Source: Cytobacillus sp. IB215665 (lineage in GTDB: Bacteria > Bacillota > Bacilli > Bacillales > SM2101). Taken from it: 64,000 nucleotides of DNA. A program made the position numbers and the translations under genes. The notes below the pieces were generated by a model that ran no database searches, was not told where the DNA came from, and saw only the letters and a list, made by a program, of their open reading frames with translations. Shown here one piece after another: positions 1 to 9,217 of this stretch. Position 1 is the stretch's first letter. The number at the start of each line of letters is the position of its first letter. The stretch covers positions 30,282-94,281 of the forward strand of contig NZ_JAXBME010000008.1 of the NCBI RefSeq assembly GCF_033963835.1, given 5' to 3'.

Positions 1-841
1 CAATCGCACCATATTGAACTGGTGTCGGAGCACACATCATAGAATACTGATGAATTTTGAGCATAGCCTGTAAAAGCTCAGCAGGAGCAGCAACATACCC
101 TAATCGCCAGCCTGTCATTGCAAAACCTTTAGAAAAACCGTTTATTACAATCGTACGCTCTCTCATGCTATTTACATTTGCTATACTATAGTGCTGCTCA
201 TCGTAGGAAAGTTCAGAGTATATTTCATCTGATATAACTACTAAATTGTATTGTTCAACAATTTCTGCTATAGCTTCTAGTTCTTCTTTTGTTAACACCG
301 CTCCTGTAGGATTGTTTGGAGAGCAAATGATAATCGCTTTAGTTTTCTCAGATATCACTTTTTCAATATGCTCTGGCTTTAGCTTAAATTGATCAGTTTC
401 CGTAGTTTGTATAGTGATAGGTGTACCACCAGCTAATGTAACTAATGGTGCATACGATACAAAACTCGGTTCAACAACAATCACTTCATCTCCTTGATTA
501 ACAATAGCTCTTAAAGCAAGATCAAGAGCTTGACTTGCCCCAACTGTAACAAGAATCTCTTGCTCAGCACTATACTGAAGCATATATTGGCTCTTTAAGT
601 ATGATGATATTTCCTGTCTCAGTTCAATTAACCCTGCATTAGCAGTATATGACGTATACCCTTGTTCTAATGATAGTATACACGCCTCACGTATACTCCA
701 ACCTGTCACAAAATCAGGTTCGCCAACCCCTAATGAAATAACCCCCTCCATACTAGCTGCTAGATCAAAAAAACGACGAATCCCAGATGGTTTTAAACTT
801 AAAACTGTATCAGATAAAAATGATCTTTCTGTATGAATCAT
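1..841 (-). CDS. yugH: PLP-dependent class I aminotransferase, 3' end cut by the window edge
   Basis: Partial gene read on the minus strand; about 280 residues are visible and the C-terminus lies outside the window. Fold type I aminotransferase of the aspartate/aromatic class: the protein shows SLGVGEPDF near the N-terminus, the SPNNPTGAV loop, SDEIYSEL (PLP-ring aspartate) and the PLP lysine in FSKGFAMTGWRLGY. The ATG overlaps the stop of the upstream Lrp-type gene (ATGA), so the two are translationally coupled. The same regulator-aminotransferase pair is yugG-yugH in B. subtilis, which is the basis of the symbol. Substrate is not visible from sequence. Confidence 0.88.
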   Translation of the reverse strand, partial: MIHTERSFLSDTVLSLKPSGIRRFFDLAASMEGVISLGVGEPDFVTGWSIREACILSLEQGYTSYTANAGLIELRQEISSYLKSQYMLQYSAEQEILVTVGASQALDLALRAIVNQGDEVIVVEPSFVSYAPLVTLAGGTPITIQTTETDQFKLKPEHIEKVISEKTKAIIICSPNNPTGAVLTKEELEAIAEIVEQYNLVVISDEIYSELSYDEQHYSIANVNSMRERTIVINGFSKGFAMTGWRLGYVAAPAELLQAMLKIHQYSMMCAPTPVQYGAI

Positions 842-1338
842 GGTGACACCACGATACGCTGATCTTTATCATCTTGATCGAACACTGTACCATCATGTTT
901 ATATTTTTTTAACATAAAATGAGTTGTCGTTGAGATTACAGAATCAAGTGTAGACAACTTCTCAGAAACAAAATTTGCGACCTCTGGCATTGATCGACCT
1001 TCAATGACGACAGATAGATCATACGCTCCACTCATTAGATAGACAGATTTTACTTCTGGATAACGATATATACGTTCAGCAACTTCGTCAAAACCAACTC
1101 CACGCTTAGGAGTTACTTTTACGTCGATCATTGCAGTTACATTTTCGAGACCGTTGACTTTATTCCAATCTATCATTGGAACATATTGGACAATAACTTT
1201 AGAATTTTCTAATTTTTCTATACTTGCTTCAACTTCCTCTGTTGACAAAGAAACCATTTTTGCGATTGTTTCGGCAGGTAAACGACAATCAGCTTCTAGA
1301 ATCTCAAGAATCTCAATTTCTTTTTGTGATAATTTCAC
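838..1338 (-). CDS. yugG: Lrp/AsnC-family transcriptional regulator
   Basis: 166 residues. N-terminal winged helix-turn-helix (about 1-60: EIEILEILEADCRLPAETIA then KMVSLSTEEVEASI) followed by a RAM/AsnC effector domain (about 70-145, with PEVKSVYLMSGAYDLSVVI). The start is GTG at 1338: a strong GGAGG lies 8 bases upstream, while the nearby ATG is out of frame. Overlaps the aminotransferase start by four bases, so it probably controls that gene and itself in response to an amino acid; this is inference from the family. Matches YugG of B. subtilis in family and context. Confidence 0.9.
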   Translation of the reverse strand: MKLSQKEIEILEILEADCRLPAETIAKMVSLSTEEVEASIEKLENSKVIVQYVPMIDWNKVNGLENVTAMIDVKVTPKRGVGFDEVAERIYRYPEVKSVYLMSGAYDLSVVIEGRSMPEVANFVSEKLSTLDSVISTTTHFMLKKYKHDGTVFDQDDKDQRIVVSP

Positions 1339-1416
1339 GCATATCTCCTCCGCTTTTTTTACGTATACACTGTTAGAATTTCTTCTGTTAATTTATTTAT
1401 TATAGCATTTCAGCAA

Positions 1417-2829
1417 TTAATTCGTTAATACCGGAAATGTAATATGAACTTGAGTTCCTTCTCCTAATTTACTGTAGAATGATATATTTCCGTTATGGGC
1501 TACAACAATTTGTTTAACAATAGCTAAGCCGAGGCCGGTACCTCCATCTTTGCGAGTACGTGCTTTATTAATACGATAAAACCTTTCACCTAATTGATTT
1601 AAATGCTTGTCATCCATTCCTATACCTGTATCTGAAATGATTAGCTCACATTGATTATTTTTTACTTTTTTTAACTGAACTGAAATATTTCCTCCTTTAT
1701 TAGTATAATGCATAGCATTATCTATAAGGTTATGAATAATTTGTTCAATACGATCTTCATCAGCATAAATAATAATTTCTGGATCCAGCATCATGTTAAG
1801 TGAAATTTCGCTTTCCAACAAAATTTGTTCGTAAATTGCTAACGATTCTTCAATTGATTGTGAAAATACTAGTGGTACCTTTGTTAAGTTGTATACACTG
1901 CTCTCTAGCTTTGATAAGTCGAGTAAATCATGCACAAGTCGTTGCATTCGAGCAGCCTCACGATAAATCAATTTTAGATATCGTTGTACATCCTCCTGTT
2001 TTTTTACGACGCCATCAACAATTGCTTCACTATAACCTTTTACATAGCTAATAGGTGTACGTAGCTCATGGGAAACATTGGCTAGAAATTCTTTCTTCCG
2101 CTCATCCTCTTTTGCAATAGCACTTGCCATATCGTTAAAAGCTTGTCCAAGCTTACCGATTTCGTCATTTGTTGATATTTTTACTCGTTCTGTATAATTC
2201 CCCTTAGACATGTGTTGGGCAGCTTGCTCAAGTTGCTTGAGCGGCTTAATCAGTTTAGCAATAATTTTTCTCCCAAGGAGAATGGATAAAATGACAAATA
2301 AAACAGCAACTGGAATCCATAAATTAGTAATATCATTGATCATATCGGTAATATTCGCTAATGGAGTATATAAATAAATAATACCCTCCAGCCTATTTCC
2401 ATCTAATAGAGGAATGATAACACCTAAAATCTGATGTCCTAATCTTTGTTCATATCCTATTTTGGATACGTGTTCACCTCTTAATAGTCGCTCTCTATCT
2501 TCTTCATCAATATATGATTCATAATCAATATCAAACGGTAGACATGCACTTAATTCTCGAGGATTTGTTATTAGCAACACTTCAGGCTCAGACATTTGGT
2601 TGTACCAATTAATTTGGTCAAGTAATTGATCTGTTATTTCTCCACCATTATAATTTGTAGCAAGTTGAGAGCCTTCTTCTTGAAGCGTTCTTCTTACATT
2701 TTCAACATAGTATTTTTCATAAAAATAATTTGATAATATATATGAAAAAAGAATTGTCCCAATAATGGCGAGACTAATAGTAATCCAAATTTTATGTGCT
2801 AATGTCAAATTTCTGATCACTTTAAACAT
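1417..2829 (-). CDS. Membrane sensor histidine kinase (HAMP-HisKA-HATPase)
   Basis: 470 residues. Transmembrane segment about 13-33, an extracytoplasmic sensor loop of about 130 residues, second transmembrane segment about 169-187, HAMP about 188-242, dimerisation/phosphoacceptor domain with His254 in NVSHELRTPIS, and an ATPase domain with an N box (IIHNLIDNAMHYT), G1 (DTGIGM) and GTGLGLAIVKQIV. Four bases separate it from the response regulator upstream, so they form a pair. ATG preceded by GAGGTG. It resembles the PhoR/ResE-type kinases; the signal is unknown, although the lipoprotein encoded first in the operon is a candidate input component. Confidence 0.93.
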   Translation of the reverse strand: MFKVIRNLTLAHKIWITISLAIIGTILFSYILSNYFYEKYYVENVRRTLQEEGSQLATNYNGGEITDQLLDQINWYNQMSEPEVLLITNPRELSACLPFDIDYESYIDEEDRERLLRGEHVSKIGYEQRLGHQILGVIIPLLDGNRLEGIIYLYTPLANITDMINDITNLWIPVAVLFVILSILLGRKIIAKLIKPLKQLEQAAQHMSKGNYTERVKISTNDEIGKLGQAFNDMASAIAKEDERKKEFLANVSHELRTPISYVKGYSEAIVDGVVKKQEDVQRYLKLIYREAARMQRLVHDLLDLSKLESSVYNLTKVPLVFSQSIEESLAIYEQILLESEISLNMMLDPEIIIYADEDRIEQIIHNLIDNAMHYTNKGGNISVQLKKVKNNQCELIISDTGIGMDDKHLNQLGERFYRINKARTRKDGGTGLGLAIVKQIVVAHNGNISFYSKLGEGTQVHITFPVLTN

Positions 2830-2833
2830 CTTT

Positions 2834-3520
2834 TCACACCTCTAACTTATAACCAATACCCCATACAGTTGTAATCGAATCTCCAAACCCACCCAACTTT
2901 ATCCTAAGCGTTTTAATATGAGTATCGACTGTTCTTACACCACCCTTATAATCAAAGCCCCAAACCCCTTCTAATAATTGCTCTCTACTCAATGCTTGAC
3001 CTAGATGTTTACAAAAGAATAACAATAAATCAAACTCTTTAAGTGTTAACCCAATAGAGCTGCCATTTACTCGCACTTTACGACCTTTTTCATTAATTTC
3101 TAATGATCCATATTTAACAAATAAACCCTCGTCATTATGCCTGCCTTGATTTGTTCGACGTAAAACTGCATCTATACGGGCAATTAATTCACTAGGACTA
3201 AAGGGCTTTACAATATAATCATCTGCCCCCATTTTCAAACCGTATACACGATCCCACTCGTCACCTCTAGCAGTTAAAAAAATAATCGGTATGTTTGAGG
3301 TTTGACGTAGCTTCTCGCAAAATGTAAAGCCATCGATATCAGGCATCATCACATCAAGAATAATGATATCAATATTGGTTTTATCGAGTATGTTAAATGC
3401 ATCATTACCATCAGATGCATGATATGTTTCAAAATTATCGCGCTCAACATACATCTGAATAAGGTTTCTCATATCCTCTTCATCATCAACGATCATTACT
3501 TTCTTCTTCTCAGTCATCAT
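2834..3520 (-). CDS. OmpR/PhoB-family response regulator
   Basis: 228 residues. Receiver domain (1-120) with the acidic pocket DDEED, phosphoacceptor Asp in IIILDVMMPDIDGF, the Thr of FLTARG and Lys of YIVKPFSP; C-terminal winged-helix DNA-binding domain ending in VDTHIKTLRIKLG and WGIGYKLEV. The start overlaps the end of the lipoprotein gene (TGATG-type overlap), and AAGGTG is the ribosome binding site. Partner of the kinase immediately downstream. Two adjacent ATG codons make the exact start ambiguous by one residue. Confidence 0.94.
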   Translation of the reverse strand: MMTEKKKVMIVDDEEDMRNLIQMYVERDNFETYHASDGNDAFNILDKTNIDIIILDVMMPDIDGFTFCEKLRQTSNIPIIFLTARGDEWDRVYGLKMGADDYIVKPFSPSELIARIDAVLRRTNQGRHNDEGLFVKYGSLEINEKGRKVRVNGSSIGLTLKEFDLLLFFCKHLGQALSREQLLEGVWGFDYKGGVRTVDTHIKTLRIKLGGFGDSITTVWGIGYKLEV

Positions 3521-4503
3521 CGTTCACCTTCTCTTTTAATTAATTGAAATGGCCCTTTGCCCACTTGGATAACGCTTGTTATGTCCATTGTTTTTTGGTC
3601 AATAACATACACCTCATCACTATCATAGCTCGTGATAAAAAGCTCATCATTCATTGAAACCATTTCAACAGGATTCACACCTACATTAATTGCTGATATC
3701 TCTTCATATGTACTTGGATTGAATTTGCGAATCATGCTTGATCCATGACTGAGAACAAAAATCCCTTCTTTTGTTTCGGAGAAAAATATTGGCATTGTTG
3801 GAGCGGCAATTTCCTCCTTCAGTTTTCCTGATTCTAATGAAAACACGCTAATATTCGTCTCAATTTTATTCGCATTACCATGCCCCCCTAGCCACAGTTC
3901 TTTATCCGCTTCTCGTAATAGTCCTCCTGTAGGCAAAGTATTTATGTTAAACGTATCGATAACCACATTATTAATAGCATCTATTACGGATAAACTTGTA
4001 TCATCTATATTAACGACATATATTCTTTCTCCATCATTTGATTCAAACATACTAAATGGACGCTTCCCAACTTCTATTTCAGTTAGCTCCTCACCAGTTA
4101 GAGAAAATTTTCGGATAGAATTTCTATTTTGATCAACAAGGTAAATACTGCTTTTATCAGAGGTAAGAACTCCATTTACAATTCCTGCTCCAGTTTTCCA
4201 GGGGGTTAATTCTTTCCCTGTGGATAATTCATACAAATAAACACTTTCTTCATTCTTCCCATATAACATTAGTGTATCTTGATCAGGGAACATCAACCCT
4301 CCAGTAACTGCTCTATTTATTTCCCAAGACACCGTCTGCTCCTTATTAGAAACATCTATAAAAGATAGACTTGCATCCTTTATATTTACTGATACCACAG
4401 AGGATTGATGAAGATTAATTGGCTCGAATTGTTGTGTATTACTGCATCCTACAAGTAAAATGAATAGCATAACAGTAAGCATCAATATTTTTTGTTGAAA
4501 CAT
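3517..4503 (-). CDS. Beta-propeller lipoprotein, first gene of a two-component operon
   Basis: 328 residues from the ATG at 4503, which has AGGAGTG six bases upstream; an in-frame start ten codons earlier lacks such a site. N-terminal lipoprotein signal peptide with lipobox LVGC. The rest is a series of roughly 40-residue blades of the YncE/YVTN type (IYVVNIDDTSLSVIDAINN, ELFITSYDSDEVYVIDQKT, VGKGPFQLI), suggesting a seven-bladed propeller anchored outside the membrane. It overlaps the response regulator by a few bases. Family members bind ligands or proteins; a role as an accessory sensor for the kinase is inference. Confidence 0.82.
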   Translation of the reverse strand: MFQQKILMLTVMLFILLVGCSNTQQFEPINLHQSSVVSVNIKDASLSFIDVSNKEQTVSWEINRAVTGGLMFPDQDTLMLYGKNEESVYLYELSTGKELTPWKTGAGIVNGVLTSDKSSIYLVDQNRNSIRKFSLTGEELTEIEVGKRPFSMFESNDGERIYVVNIDDTSLSVIDAINNVVIDTFNINTLPTGGLLREADKELWLGGHGNANKIETNISVFSLESGKLKEEIAAPTMPIFFSETKEGIFVLSHGSSMIRKFNPSTYEEISAINVGVNPVEMVSMNDELFITSYDSDEVYVIDQKTMDITSVIQVGKGPFQLIKREGER

Positions 4504-4800
4504 ATTTTTCACTCCTATAAAGGGTTCAAACAATGAATCTTAGTTTGTATAATGAGTTATAGGTGGAATCTGTCAATCAGTCAGTAAGAATCCCACCTGC
4601 TATGTTCATATATACTTAAGCTAATAGTTGTTCTTGTAATCATTATACATTTAAATTGTGTTCAAACAGTGAAGTTCATCTGCTATTGTTTAAGCGAATG
4701 GTTAATGGTTCTTAGTTCAACAACTAATTGATTTAATTAAGATGAGTCGTAGGCCTTTGAACCGTTGCATTAATATATACATGCTCTAAAAGCAAAGTAG

Positions 4801-4945
4801 TTGTTCGTACTTAGAAATTAAACTCATATATAATGCAAGTTCGTGGCTCCTTTTCTTCTTTACTACGATGACTAACATATAAAACAACCACTTTTTATGG
4901 TGCTAATATAGAAACAATAGCAAAGAGTTTACAAAGGAGCCTTTG
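4801..4945 (+). repeat. Dispersed intergenic repeat, family A (copy 1)
   Basis: The 480-base gap before the patB-like gene carries a diverged copy of a repeat found in many gaps of this window. Consensus by eye: left end GGCTGTTTTCGTATTGATTG, then TTGTTCGTAC, an ATATA-rich stretch, TTCGTGGCATCTTTTCTTC, and right end AGCAACAAAGTTTACGAAAA followed by GAGCC. The ends are inverted repeats. This copy lacks a clear left end but has TTGTTCGTAC, AGTTCGTGGCTCCTTTTCTT and a final GTTTACAAAGGAGCC. I see nothing else in 4504-4800. Confidence 0.65.
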
Positions 4946-4984
4946 TAAAAAGAAGTATAATAAAAAGGGGTAGGTGTGAAGAAC

Positions 4985-6151
4985 ATGGATAATCATTTTT
5001 TTGATCAAGTCATTGATCGGAAACATTCAAATTCTGTTAAGTGGGATGGTACTAAACGTGTTTTTGGTGTAGAAGATGTGTTGCCAATGTGGGTTGCAGA
5101 TATGGATTTCAAGGCGCCCCCACAAGTATTAAAAGCAATACAGACTAGAGTAGAGCACGGTATTTTCGGCTACTCAGAACCACCTCTATCAACGAAAAAA
5201 GCTATTCAAAAATGGATGAACAATAGACATCATTGGAATATCCGAGATAGCTGGATAACCTACTCGTCAGGTATTGTACCTGCATTAGCAACTGCCATCG
5301 AAGCGTACACAAAACCTGGGGATAAGGTTATGATGCAAACACCAGTCTATCCACCGTTCTTTGACTTAGTCATAAAAAACGACCGGATTCCAGTCTATCA
5401 TTCTTTTGATTTAGACGATGGCAAGTTCGAAATAAACTTTGACAAACTCGAGCAACTAATTGATAAACAAACAAAATTGTTCTTCCTATGCAATCCTCAT
5501 AATCCTGGTGGGAAAGTTTGGACTAAAGGTGAGCTAACAAAACTTGGTGAAATATGCTCATTACATAACATTACCATTATCTCAGATGAAATTCATTCAG
5601 ATATTATTTTAGCAGGCACTCATATTCCAATTGCATCAATTGATGACAAGTTTGCTCAACAAACTATTACTTGTATCGCACCAAGTAAAACGTTCAACCT
5701 TGCGGGTCTTCAAACAGCTGCTATTATTACACCTAATACGAAGCTAAGATTAGCTTTCCAAAAAGTTCAACAAAGGCAAGGATTCTATACTGTAAATGCA
5801 CTGGGCATGGTTGCTATGGAAGCAGCGTATCAGTATGGAGAAGTTTGGCTAAAGAGCTTAATTGCATACTTGCAAGAAAATATTATGATTGTTGATCGTT
5901 ATCTCAAACAGCATCTACCAAGCCTTAAAATGATTAAGCCCGATGCTTCATATTTGATCTGGATAGATTGCCGTAGTCTACACATGACAGATGAACAACT
6001 TAAGAGAGAATTATTAGATGAAGGTAAACTAGCTTTAGAACCAGGTAGTAAGTTTGGTATAGCTGGTAATGGATTTGTTAGAATGAACATTGGTTGCCCA
6101 AAACAAACTTTATATGATGGTTTAGATAGACTGAAGAAAGCACTAGGATGA
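4985..6151 (+). CDS. patB: PatB/MalY-type cystathionine beta-lyase (C-S lyase)
   Basis: 388 residues from the ATG at 4985, which is placed 8 bases after AGGTG; a GTG three codons earlier is the alternative. PLP fold type I enzyme of the MalY/PatB group: MWVADMDFKAPP near the N-terminus, FGYSEPP, NPHNPGGKVW, SDEIHSDI (PLP aspartate) and the Schiff-base lysine in CIAPSKTFNLAGLQ. The family cleaves carbon-sulfur bonds of cystathionine and cysteine conjugates, in methionine supply and cysteine breakdown. Monocistronic, with its own hairpin downstream. Confidence 0.9.
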   Translation: MDNHFFDQVIDRKHSNSVKWDGTKRVFGVEDVLPMWVADMDFKAPPQVLKAIQTRVEHGIFGYSEPPLSTKKAIQKWMNNRHHWNIRDSWITYSSGIVPALATAIEAYTKPGDKVMMQTPVYPPFFDLVIKNDRIPVYHSFDLDDGKFEINFDKLEQLIDKQTKLFFLCNPHNPGGKVWTKGELTKLGEICSLHNITIISDEIHSDIILAGTHIPIASIDDKFAQQTITCIAPSKTFNLAGLQTAAIITPNTKLRLAFQKVQQRQGFYTVNALGMVAMEAAYQYGEVWLKSLIAYLQENIMIVDRYLKQHLPSLKMIKPDASYLIWIDCRSLHMTDEQLKRELLDEGKLALEPGSKFGIAGNGFVRMNIGCPKQTLYDGLDRLKKALG

Positions 6152-6219
6152 GTAACAAACAATTATAAATCCAATAACTTCACAAACAATTAATTCATGT
6201 ATTTTTTAAAGTCATTGTA

Positions 6220-6250
6220 AATCAGGTGGGGTAAATTCTCCACCTGATTT
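6220..6250 (+). terminator. Hairpin terminator after patB-like gene
   Basis: Stem AATCAGGTGG / CCACCTGATT with a short loop, followed by a few T residues. The same stem arms recur in the hairpin at 18410. The rest of the 280-base gap to the sodC-like gene shows nothing recognisable. Confidence 0.7.
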
Positions 6251-6433
6251 CAATATCAACATTTATTTAATGGTTTTCTCGTATTTTTTCTCGTCTTAAT
6301 TACTAAGTAACAAGTATGAATCAACCTAGTGATCATGGCATCTTTCTACCTACTGTGCTCATTTAATAACAATTGCATCTTTATAAAATTACACTAACCT
6401 GCAGTTTCCTTAGTCATCATAATTATAATCAAT

Positions 6434-7024
6434 TTATTCCTCTTCCTTCTCTTCTTTACCTTTTTCATCTTTATCGTCTTTATCAGATGTTTCTTCACCT
6501 TTGCTTTCCTCTTTAGAAATAACCCCACAAGCAATTCTTTCACCCGCATCACCTGCTGGCTGACTCATTCCATCATCCTTATCTTGATGAATAACGAGCG
6601 CTGTACCTTCCATAGTGAGTAATGAATTTTTATCTTCTTTTAACGTAACTTCTGGGGCAGTAATATCTACTTTTACTTTTCCATCATCTTTAACGGTAAT
6701 ATTAGGTAAGTCTCCTGCATGTGGTCCTTCAGGCTGTAACAGGCCATGATCTTTATCTTCTGGATTAAAATGATTACCTGCTGACTTAAAATCAGGAGGT
6801 TCACATTTACCAGTTTCATGTATATGTATTGCATGCTCGCCTTCAGGTAAGCCCTCTAAATCAAGCTCAATTTTTACACCTTTGCTTTGTTCTGAAAATT
6901 TTGCTGTTCCAAGCGAATCTCCATCAGCATTATACATTTCTACATCTACCTTTGTTGGGTTTTCTTCTGTACAACCTATCGTCAAAATTAAAACAAATAA
7001 CAAAGGATACAGTACTTTATACAT
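6434..7024 (-). CDS. sodC: Cu/Zn superoxide dismutase, lipoprotein
   Basis: 196 residues from the ATG at 7024 (GGAGG seven bases upstream); six extra in-frame codons upstream are not supported. Signal peptide with lipobox TIGC, then a SodC beta-barrel. The expected metal ligands all have counterparts: IHIHE (two Cu histidines), AGNHFNPE (bridging His), KDHG, PHAGD (Zn His and Asp) and VIHQDKDD (last Cu His), with the active-site Arg in ERIACGVI. B. subtilis YojM, by comparison, has lost a Cu ligand. The C-terminal 25 residues are an unusual Lys/Glu/Asp-rich tail. Likely removes superoxide at the outer membrane face. Confidence 0.88.
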   Translation of the reverse strand: MYKVLYPLLFVLILTIGCTEENPTKVDVEMYNADGDSLGTAKFSEQSKGVKIELDLEGLPEGEHAIHIHETGKCEPPDFKSAGNHFNPEDKDHGLLQPEGPHAGDLPNITVKDDGKVKVDITAPEVTLKEDKNSLLTMEGTALVIHQDKDDGMSQPAGDAGERIACGVISKEESKGEETSDKDDKDEKGKEEKEEE

Positions 7025-7258
7025 TGTTACCTCCAAGAACACATTTTTCTTATAGATTTCCCCCTATCCATTCCAATTATACAAAGGCTCTTTGCGTTAT
7101 TTTGTTGCTTTTGTAACTAAATTAGAACAGCTACTCATGTATTTATTCAGTCGACATCATTGTTAGACTAGAAAAGACTCCACAGTCGTATGATTTAAAT
7201 ATATTTTTCAATAGTACTTAAAGCAAAAAGCAAGGCGATACCATCCTATACAAAAAGA

Positions 7259-7285
7259 ACCCTACTGAAATTTACTCAGTAGGGT
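7259..7285 (-). terminator. Intrinsic terminator of the cyclophilin/small-protein unit
   Basis: Perfect 10-bp stem ACCCTACTGA / TCAGTAGGGT followed, on the minus strand, by TTCTTTTTG. The upstream arm lies inside the last codons of the 66-residue reading frame. The gap 7025-7258 shows no gene. Confidence 0.85.
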
Positions 7286-7472
7286 CTTTAATTCGGTGTT
7301 TTTCCTCTAATATTTTTGCTCTTTGTTCCTCACGTGCTGAAACTTTTTTAAATATAACGAAAGTGACAAAAGCACCGATGGCAAAAATAACAAATGTTAA
7401 CACTGCCGGTATATACTCCGTTTTATCTTCAGGGAAATACAAAAACAAATATAAAATAGCGAGTATTTTCAT
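7272..7472 (-). CDS. Small membrane protein of unknown function
   Basis: 66 residues. A hydrophobic N-terminus (ILAILYLFLYF), a second hydrophobic segment (about 22-42, with TFVIFAIGAFVTFVIF) and a charged C-terminal tail rich in Lys/Glu. The ATG follows an AAAGGG-like site. It lies 18 bases downstream of the cyclophilin gene on the same strand and a terminator overlaps its stop, so it is probably the last gene of that unit. I do not recognise the family. Confidence 0.55.
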   Translation of the reverse strand: MKILAILYLFLYFPEDKTEYIPAVLTFVIFAIGAFVTFVIFKKVSAREEQRAKILEEKHRIKDPTE

Positions 7473-7490
7473 CTACACAACCCTTTCCAG

Positions 7491-8249
7491 CTACTCAATT
7501 ACACTAATTGATTCGATAATTACCGGTTCAATTGGTTTATCATTCTCTCCAACTTCAACGGTAGCAATTGCATCGACAATATCCATTCCTTCTATTACTT
7601 GTCCAAAAACAGTATGCTTAAAATCTAAATGTGGGGTTCCACCATTTTCAACATAGTATGCGATTATGTCTTCAGGGAAGCCTGCTTTCTCCATTTCCGC
7701 TTCAAATCCAGAAGGAAGAATCTTATTTTGAACGATAAAGAATTGACTACCATTCGTATTTGGTCCACTGTTTGCCATTGATAGTGCTCCTCGAATATTA
7801 AAAAGCTGACGTGAAAATTCATCTTCAAAAGGTTGACCGTAAATGCTCTCTCCACCATACCCATTCCCTTCTGGGTCGCCACCTTGAATCATAAATTCAT
7901 TAATAACTCGATGAAATGTTACGCCATCATAATAGCCATTTTCACTATGTGTAAGAAAATTTTCAACTGTCTTTGGTGCCAGCTCCGGAAATAGCTTGAT
8001 TGTAATTATCCCCATTGTTGTTTTCATTTCAACAACTGGAAAATTTGTAGTTTCATCCGATAATTGTGGATACTCAACCTTATCCTCAGTTTCTTCTTCA
8101 TTATTTTCTTCTTGTTGCTCATCGTTTTCATCATTGGATTGTTCTTGTTGTACTTGATCTGAAGAATTGTTTTCCTCCTTCACTTCCGCAGTGCCACATG
8201 CAGCAAGAATGAAAAACAGACTTGATATCATAACAATCACTTTTTTCAT
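7491..8249 (-). CDS. Peptidyl-prolyl cis-trans isomerase, cyclophilin-type lipoprotein
   Basis: 252 residues. Signal peptide with lipobox LAAC, a 50-residue Glu/Asn/Gln-rich linker, then a cyclophilin domain (about 75-250) with [34 protein letters not shown] and [12 protein letters not shown]. The catalytic Arg and the Gln/Phe of the active site are present. Exported, membrane-anchored form, unlike the short cytoplasmic PpiB of B. subtilis, so it probably assists folding of secreted proteins. GAGGGAG precedes the ATG. Confidence 0.9.
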   Translation of the reverse strand: MKKVIVMISSLFFILAACGTAEVKEENNSSDQVQQEQSNDENDEQQEENNEEETEDKVEYPQLSDETTNFPVVEMKTTMGIITIKLFPELAPKTVENFLTHSENGYYDGVTFHRVINEFMIQGGDPEGNGYGGESIYGQPFEDEFSRQLFNIRGALSMANSGPNTNGSQFFIVQNKILPSGFEAEMEKAGFPEDIIAYYVENGGTPHLDFKHTVFGQVIEGMDIVDAIATVEVGENDKPIEPVIIESISVIE

Positions 8250-8529
8250 GGATTTAGTCTCCCTCTTTTTTTATATCAACTATTATCATATAAAAAAAGC
8301 AAGTCCACCACAATTAAAAACTAATCTTTTGTCAATATGCACTTTTTACTTCATAATTGTAATTAAATATGAACGCTTTTTCGTATACTCTGTTGCTATA
8401 TTATTTGAATTACGTTAGTTATATAAATGCGTCATCATTTTTACGATGATAAAATGCTACAAATGCTAACCTTCATAAAGCAGAAATAATGCGATAACAG
8501 CAAAATATTAATGAATGGAGGAATACGTT

Positions 8530-8913
8530 TTGACACAAAATCACTTCCAAACCAGTGACATCGTTACAGCGATATATAAAACTGGGAAATATGTTGGAGA
8601 AATTACTAACATTCGGGAAAACCATTATTTAGTCAAGATTAAAGCTGTTATTACCCACCCGATGCAAGGAGATCTGCATAACCCTAAACAAATTAACGTC
8701 CCATTGTTTCATGAACGTCGGGCGTTAGCCTTTGGTGAACAAGCAAACATTCCTAAGAAAATGGTTAAGCTATATAACGGAAACATCCTAGACTATGAAA
8801 AATCTTTACGCACAGCTCTTGAAATTATGAAAGAACAACTACAAGAAGACAACAGTGCCTGGGCACTTCAAAGTATTGATAACTTAATAAATCTAGAAAA
8901 AGAATATTTTTAA
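8530..8913 (+). CDS. kapB: KapB, kinase-associated sporulation protein
   Basis: 127 residues from TTG at 8530, which sits 8 bases after GGAGG; the ATG at 8515 is part of that binding site. Matches B. subtilis KapB in length and sequence style: GKYVGEIT, YLVKIKAV, THPMQGDLHNPKQINVPLFH, HERRALAFGEQANIP. KapB is needed for normal activity of the KinB branch of the sporulation phosphorelay. In B. subtilis kapD and yuxJ are nearby; here kapD is absent and a yuxJ-like exporter follows. Confidence 0.9.
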   Translation: MTQNHFQTSDIVTAIYKTGKYVGEITNIRENHYLVKIKAVITHPMQGDLHNPKQINVPLFHERRALAFGEQANIPKKMVKLYNGNILDYEKSLRTALEIMKEQLQEDNSAWALQSIDNLINLEKEYF

Positions 8914-9217
8914 AAAGGCTCTTGTCAGCACGGTTATTCTGCAGCTAAAGAGTTTCACAAATACTATTTGTTCTTTGTGCCAATGCCAATATTAGCAGAA
9001 GGAACAACCCGTTATGCTTAAATCATAGTTAACATGAGTACCCTAGATAACGTCTAGCCTAAGAGTCCGTTAACTTCTTTTAAGTATTTTTCAATAACAA
9101 GTGTGAAAATAGCTAAATATAAGCAATTTTTCGTCAACTAAGGTATCGTATTAAATGATTTCATTCTGTAGTTTTCTCATATATAATATGTTGATAACAA
9201 TATCTTACATCTAAGAG
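8914..9217. other. Intergenic region without a recognised feature
   Basis: About 300 bases between kapB and the exporter gene. AT-rich; a possible family A remnant begins at the AAAAGGCTC near 8914, but the rest does not follow the consensus. No hairpin with a T-run and no short gene were seen. Confidence 0.4.
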
